Assembly (NCBI RefSeq): GCF_013697775.1
Contig: NZ_JACCWG010000293.1
Coordinates: 1-36,470 of the forward strand
Source of the DNA: Ramlibacter sp.
Lineage (GTDB): Bacteria > Pseudomonadota > Gammaproteobacteria > Burkholderiales > Burkholderiaceae_C
Direction: 5' to 3'
DNA: 36,470 nt
Shown: one piece after another, positions 34,022 to 36,470 of the stretch
Numbering within the stretch: the first letter of the stretch is position 1
Layout: every line of letters starts with the position of its first letter
Position numbers and translations under genes: made by a program
The notes under the pieces: generated by a model
Told to the model about the DNA's origin: nothing
Seen by the model: the letters and a program-made list of their open reading frames with translations, nothing else
The model's database searches: none

Positions 34022-34750
34022 GTGATCGCGGCGCTGAAGCTGCTGCGCGTGCTGGTGCACGCGGTGGCCGGATGGTTCACCGTCGTGTTCGCCTTTCCCC
34101 GGCTCGGGCCGTCCGCGCGCGAGGCGCGCGTGCAGGCCTGGTCGCTGGAGATGCTGCGCATCCTGGGCGTGCGGCTGCGCGTGCAGGGCCATCCGGCGGC
34201 GCAGGGGCCGGTGCTGCTGGTGGCCAACCACATCTCCTGGCTGGACATCATGGTGCTGCACGCGGCGCGCTATTGCCGCTTCGTCTCCAAGGCCGACATC
34301 CAGCGCTGGCCGCTGGTCGGCACCATGGCCACCGGCGCCGGCACGCTGTACATCCAGCGCGAGAAACGGCGCGACGCGCTGCGCGTCGTGCACAGCATGG
34401 CTCAGAGCCTGAAGGCCGGCGACGTGGTGGCCGTGTTCCCCGAGGGCACCACCGGCGAAGGCACCACGCTGCTGCCGTTCCACGGCAACCTGATCCAGGC
34501 GGCGCTGGCGGCCGAGGCGCCGGTGCAGCCGCTCGGCCTGCGCTACGTGGACGCGGCCAGCGGGCAGCCCAGCTTCGCCGCGCGCTACATCCAGCAGGAC
34601 ACCTTGATCGGCTCGGCCTGGCGGCTGCTGTCCAGCCCGCCGATCGAGGCGGTCGCCGTATTCGGCGAGCCGCATGGAGCCGAAGGCCGGGACCGGCGCC
34701 AATGGGCGCACGACCTGCAGGCGCAGGTGGAGGCGCTGCGGCGCGCCTGA
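34022..34750 (+). CDS. plsC: 1-acyl-sn-glycerol-3-phosphate acyltransferase (PlsC-type)
   Basis: This 242-aa membrane-bound acyltransferase has an N-terminal hydrophobic helix (about 10-27). The catalytic motif NHISWLD (H70, D75) is present, as are VSKADIQRWPLVG, TLYIQRE and VFPEGTTGEG (138-147), which binds the phosphate. It acylates lysophosphatidic acid in phospholipid synthesis, though related ornithine-lipid acyltransferases (OlsA) share these motifs. The GTG at 34022 follows GGAGCAGG and starts one base after the pyrX stop. It converges on fbpC with only 7 bp between the stops. Confidence 0.88.
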   Translation: MIAALKLLRVLVHAVAGWFTVVFAFPRLGPSAREARVQAWSLEMLRILGVRLRVQGHPAAQGPVLLVANHISWLDIMVLHAARYCRFVSKADIQRWPLVGTMATGAGTLYIQREKRRDALRVVHSMAQSLKAGDVVAVFPEGTTGEGTTLLPFHGNLIQAALAAEAPVQPLGLRYVDAASGQPSFAARYIQQDTLIGSAWRLLSSPPIEAVAVFGEPHGAEGRDRRQWAHDLQAQVEALRRA

Positions 34751-34757
34751 GCCCGGA

Positions 34758-35864
34758 TCAGGCCGGGAACGCAGCGATCGGCGGCGCGGTGGCCGCGGCT
34801 TCGCGCGGAAAGGTCACCACGTGGTCCACCTGGGCGCGGATGCCGATCCACTCGCCCAGCTTGTGGTCGTGGTGGCTGGGCACGTGGGCCAGGAGCGTCT
34901 CGCCGCCGGCCAGCCGCAGCGTGTAGAGGAACTCCGAGCCGCGGAACGCCTTGCGGATGATCTGCGCCTTCACCGGCGCGTCGTCGTCGTGCACGATGTC
35001 GTCGGCGCGCAGCAGCACCTCGCACTGGCCGTCCTCGAAGGCGCCGGGCAGCAGGCGCTCGGTGCCGTCGGTGAGCGCGCCCAGCGCCGGGTGCACCACC
35101 ACCACGCCATCGCCGACCTGGCGCAGCGCGGCACGCGCGAAGACGCCGTGGCCGATGAAGTCGGCGACGAAGCGCGTGGCCGGGCGGTGGTAGAGCGTAT
35201 ACGCGGCGTCCCACTGGTGCAGGTGCCCCTCGCGCATCACGCCGATCGCGTCGCCGATGGCGAATGCTTCCAGCTGGTCGTGCGTGACGAACAGCGCCGT
35301 GGTGCGCGCCGCCTTCAGGATGGCGCGGATTTCGTGGGCGAGGCGCTCGCGCAGGTCTACGTCCAGGTTGGAGAAGGGCTCGTCCAGCAGCAGCAGGCGC
35401 GGGCGCGGCGCCAGCGCGCGCGCCAGGGCCACGCGCTGCTGCTGCCCGCCCGAGAGTTCGTGCGGCATGCGCCGTTCGCTGCCCAAGAGGCCTACCAGCG
35501 CCAGCACTTCGGCCACGCGCGCCTTGCGGTCGGGCGCCTTCAGGTTGGCGATACCGAAGGCCACGTTCTGGCCCACGTCCAGGTGCGGAAAGAGCGCGTA
35601 GTCCTGGAACACCATGCCGATGCGGCGGGCCTCGGGCGCCACGTGCAGGCCGGCGCCGCCCACCGGCTGGCCCGAGATGCGGATCTCGCCGCTGTTCACC
35701 GGCTCCAGGCCGGCGATGGCGCGCAGCAGCGTGGTCTTGCCGCAGCCCGAAGGCCCGATCAGCACCCCGATGTCGCCGGCGCGCAGGCCGAACGACACCG
35801 CATCGACGGCCGGCCGCTCGCGGCCCGCGTAGCGGACGCTCAAGTGGCTGACTTCGAGGTGCAT
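34758..35864 (-). CDS. fbpC: ABC transporter ATP-binding protein, Fe(III) type
   Basis: This 368-aa importer ATPase has Walker [10 protein letters not shown] (37-45), Q-loop Q87, signature LSGGQ (137-141), Walker B LLLLDEP (157-163) and switch H195 in FVTHDQLEA. Residues from about 240 form a TOBE-like regulatory domain, as in FbpC, PotA and MalK relatives. It is divergent from an FbpB-type permease and next to a Fur-like site, which favours iron(III) import over polyamine or sugar. The substrate-binding protein FbpA is not in the window. Confidence 0.87.
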   Translation of the reverse strand: MHLEVSHLSVRYAGRERPAVDAVSFGLRAGDIGVLIGPSGCGKTTLLRAIAGLEPVNSGEIRISGQPVGGAGLHVAPEARRIGMVFQDYALFPHLDVGQNVAFGIANLKAPDRKARVAEVLALVGLLGSERRMPHELSGGQQQRVALARALAPRPRLLLLDEPFSNLDVDLRERLAHEIRAILKAARTTALFVTHDQLEAFAIGDAIGVMREGHLHQWDAAYTLYHRPATRFVADFIGHGVFARAALRQVGDGVVVVHPALGALTDGTERLLPGAFEDGQCEVLLRADDIVHDDDAPVKAQIIRKAFRGSEFLYTLRLAGGETLLAHVPSHHDHKLGEWIGIRAQVDHVVTFPREAAATAPPIAAFPA

Positions 35865-35881
35865 CGGCCCATTCTAGATGC

Positions 35882-35900
35882 TTACAATTCTCATTTGCAT
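35882..35900. promoter_or_regulatory. Fur-box-like site and TACAAT element between fbpC and fbpB
   Basis: The sequence TTACAATTCTCATTTGCAT has a right half (ATTCTCATTTGC) that matches the extended half-site seen in many Fur boxes. The left half is weaker. The TACAAT within it could be a -10 for fbpB, so bound Fur would block that promoter. It lies about 20 bp from the fbpC start. Confidence 0.45.
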
Positions 35901-35925
35901 CAACCTGGCCCCAGGGCCGCCCGCC

Positions 35926-36470
35926 ATGCCGCGCCGGCTCCACGATCTGCCCCTCCTGCTGCTGGGCGCGCTGCTGCTGCTGCCGGTGGCCGCCGTGCTC
36001 GGCTCGTGGCTGCAATGGAACGCGCAAAGCGCGCAGATCCTGCGCGAAATGGCCTCCACCGTGCTGCCCGGCTATGTGGCCACCAGCCTGGGCCTGTGCC
36101 TGATGGTGGGCATCGGCACGGCGCTGGTGGGTACCGGCGCGGCGGTCGCCGTCACGCTGTTCGACTTTCCCGGGCGGCGCACGCTGGAGTGGGCGCTGCT
36201 GCTGCCGCTGGCCATGCCGGCCTATGTGGTGGCCTATGCGTACACCGACTTCCTGCAGTTCAGCGGCCCGCTGCAAACGGGATTGCGCGCGCAGTTCGGC
36301 CTGCAGGGCCGCGTGTTCCCCGAGGTGCGCAACCTGTGGGGCGCGGCCTGGGTGTTCGTGTTCTCGCTCTATCCGTACGTCTACCTGCTGGCGCGCACCG
36401 CGCTGGGCGAGCGCGCCGCGCAGCTGATGGAGGCGGCGCGGCTGCTCGGCGCGTCGCTCGGGCGGCGCAT
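35926..36470 (+). CDS. fbpB: ABC transporter permease, Fe(III) type, 5' part (runs off window)
   Basis: The first 181 codons are visible. Predicted membrane segments are at about 8-28, 50-79, 88-108 and 139-157. They are separated by short loops, with YAYTDFLQFSGPLQ typical of the fused iron-type permease FbpB/AfuB. The segment EAARLLGASLGRR at 169-181 is the start of the first EAA coupling motif that contacts the ATPase. The frame is open to the window edge, so the second permease half is unseen. It would form the importer with FbpC. Confidence 0.85.
   Translation, partial: MPRRLHDLPLLLLGALLLLPVAAVLGSWLQWNAQSAQILREMASTVLPGYVATSLGLCLMVGIGTALVGTGAAVAVTLFDFPGRRTLEWALLLPLAMPAYVVAYAYTDFLQFSGPLQTGLRAQFGLQGRVFPEVRNLWGAAWVFVFSLYPYVYLLARTALGERAAQLMEAARLLGASLGRR

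Noticed and set aside
34741-34767. Small hairpin (CCTGA...TCAGG) shared by the plsC and fbpC stops as a terminator
   Set aside because: The stem is only about five to six pairs and there is no T-run, so it may be a by-product of the two facing stop codons.

Overview
The window is high-GC chromosomal DNA from a betaproteobacterium, most likely Comamonadaceae/Burkholderiales (Variovorax-, Ramlibacter- or Acidovorax-like). This rests on codon use, gene families and gene orders: paaG-paaI-paaK, dusB-fis-purH, rubredoxin-pilG-H-I-J-chpA and yqgE-ruvX-pyrR-pyrB-pyrX. It also rests on typical short intergenic repeats of that group. The species call is inference; no search was run. Almost every gene belongs to a known family, and I do not see a convincing new multi-gene system. 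The interest lies in repeats, regulatory sites and a few proteins with altered key residues.

Layout. 1-600 is a small mobile remnant: the end of an IS3-family element lies inside the N-terminus of a tyrosine-integrase gene, next to a tRNA-Met. 635-4073 is a phenylacetate-catabolism block (paaF divergent from paaG-paaI-paaK, with an operator-like palindrome between them), followed by a methyltransferase gene (4078-5043). 5062-9777 is a four-gene minus-strand operon: UbiH-type hydroxylase, DsbC, M61 peptidase, DUF3108 protein. A MOSC protein and the ATPase YchF follow on the plus strand. The 435-bp gap after ychF (11866-12300) contains no gene but holds a striking nested inverted repeat. Next come a YqaA-type membrane protein (minus) and the plus-strand operon dusB-fis-purH; purH carries a dispersed genomic repeat inside its reading frame.

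hemL and a ThiD-type kinase lie on the minus strand (16085-18326). Divergent from them is a short rubredoxin gene and then the twitching-motility chemosensory cluster pilG, pilH, pilI, pilJ and chpA (18667-28647). In this system PilJ receptors signal through PilI to the very large hybrid kinase ChpA, which phosphorylates PilG and PilH to control type IV pili. No pilK or chpB adaptation genes lie in the cluster. phrB (photolyase) converges on chpA. From 30212 a plus-strand operon runs yqgE-ruvX-pyrR-pyrB-pyrX-plsC, in which the dihydroorotase-like PyrX has lost its zinc HxH motif and probably acts as a structural partner of PyrB. The right end holds divergent fbpC and fbpB (truncated by the window edge), an Fe(III)-type ABC importer with a Fur-box-like site between them.
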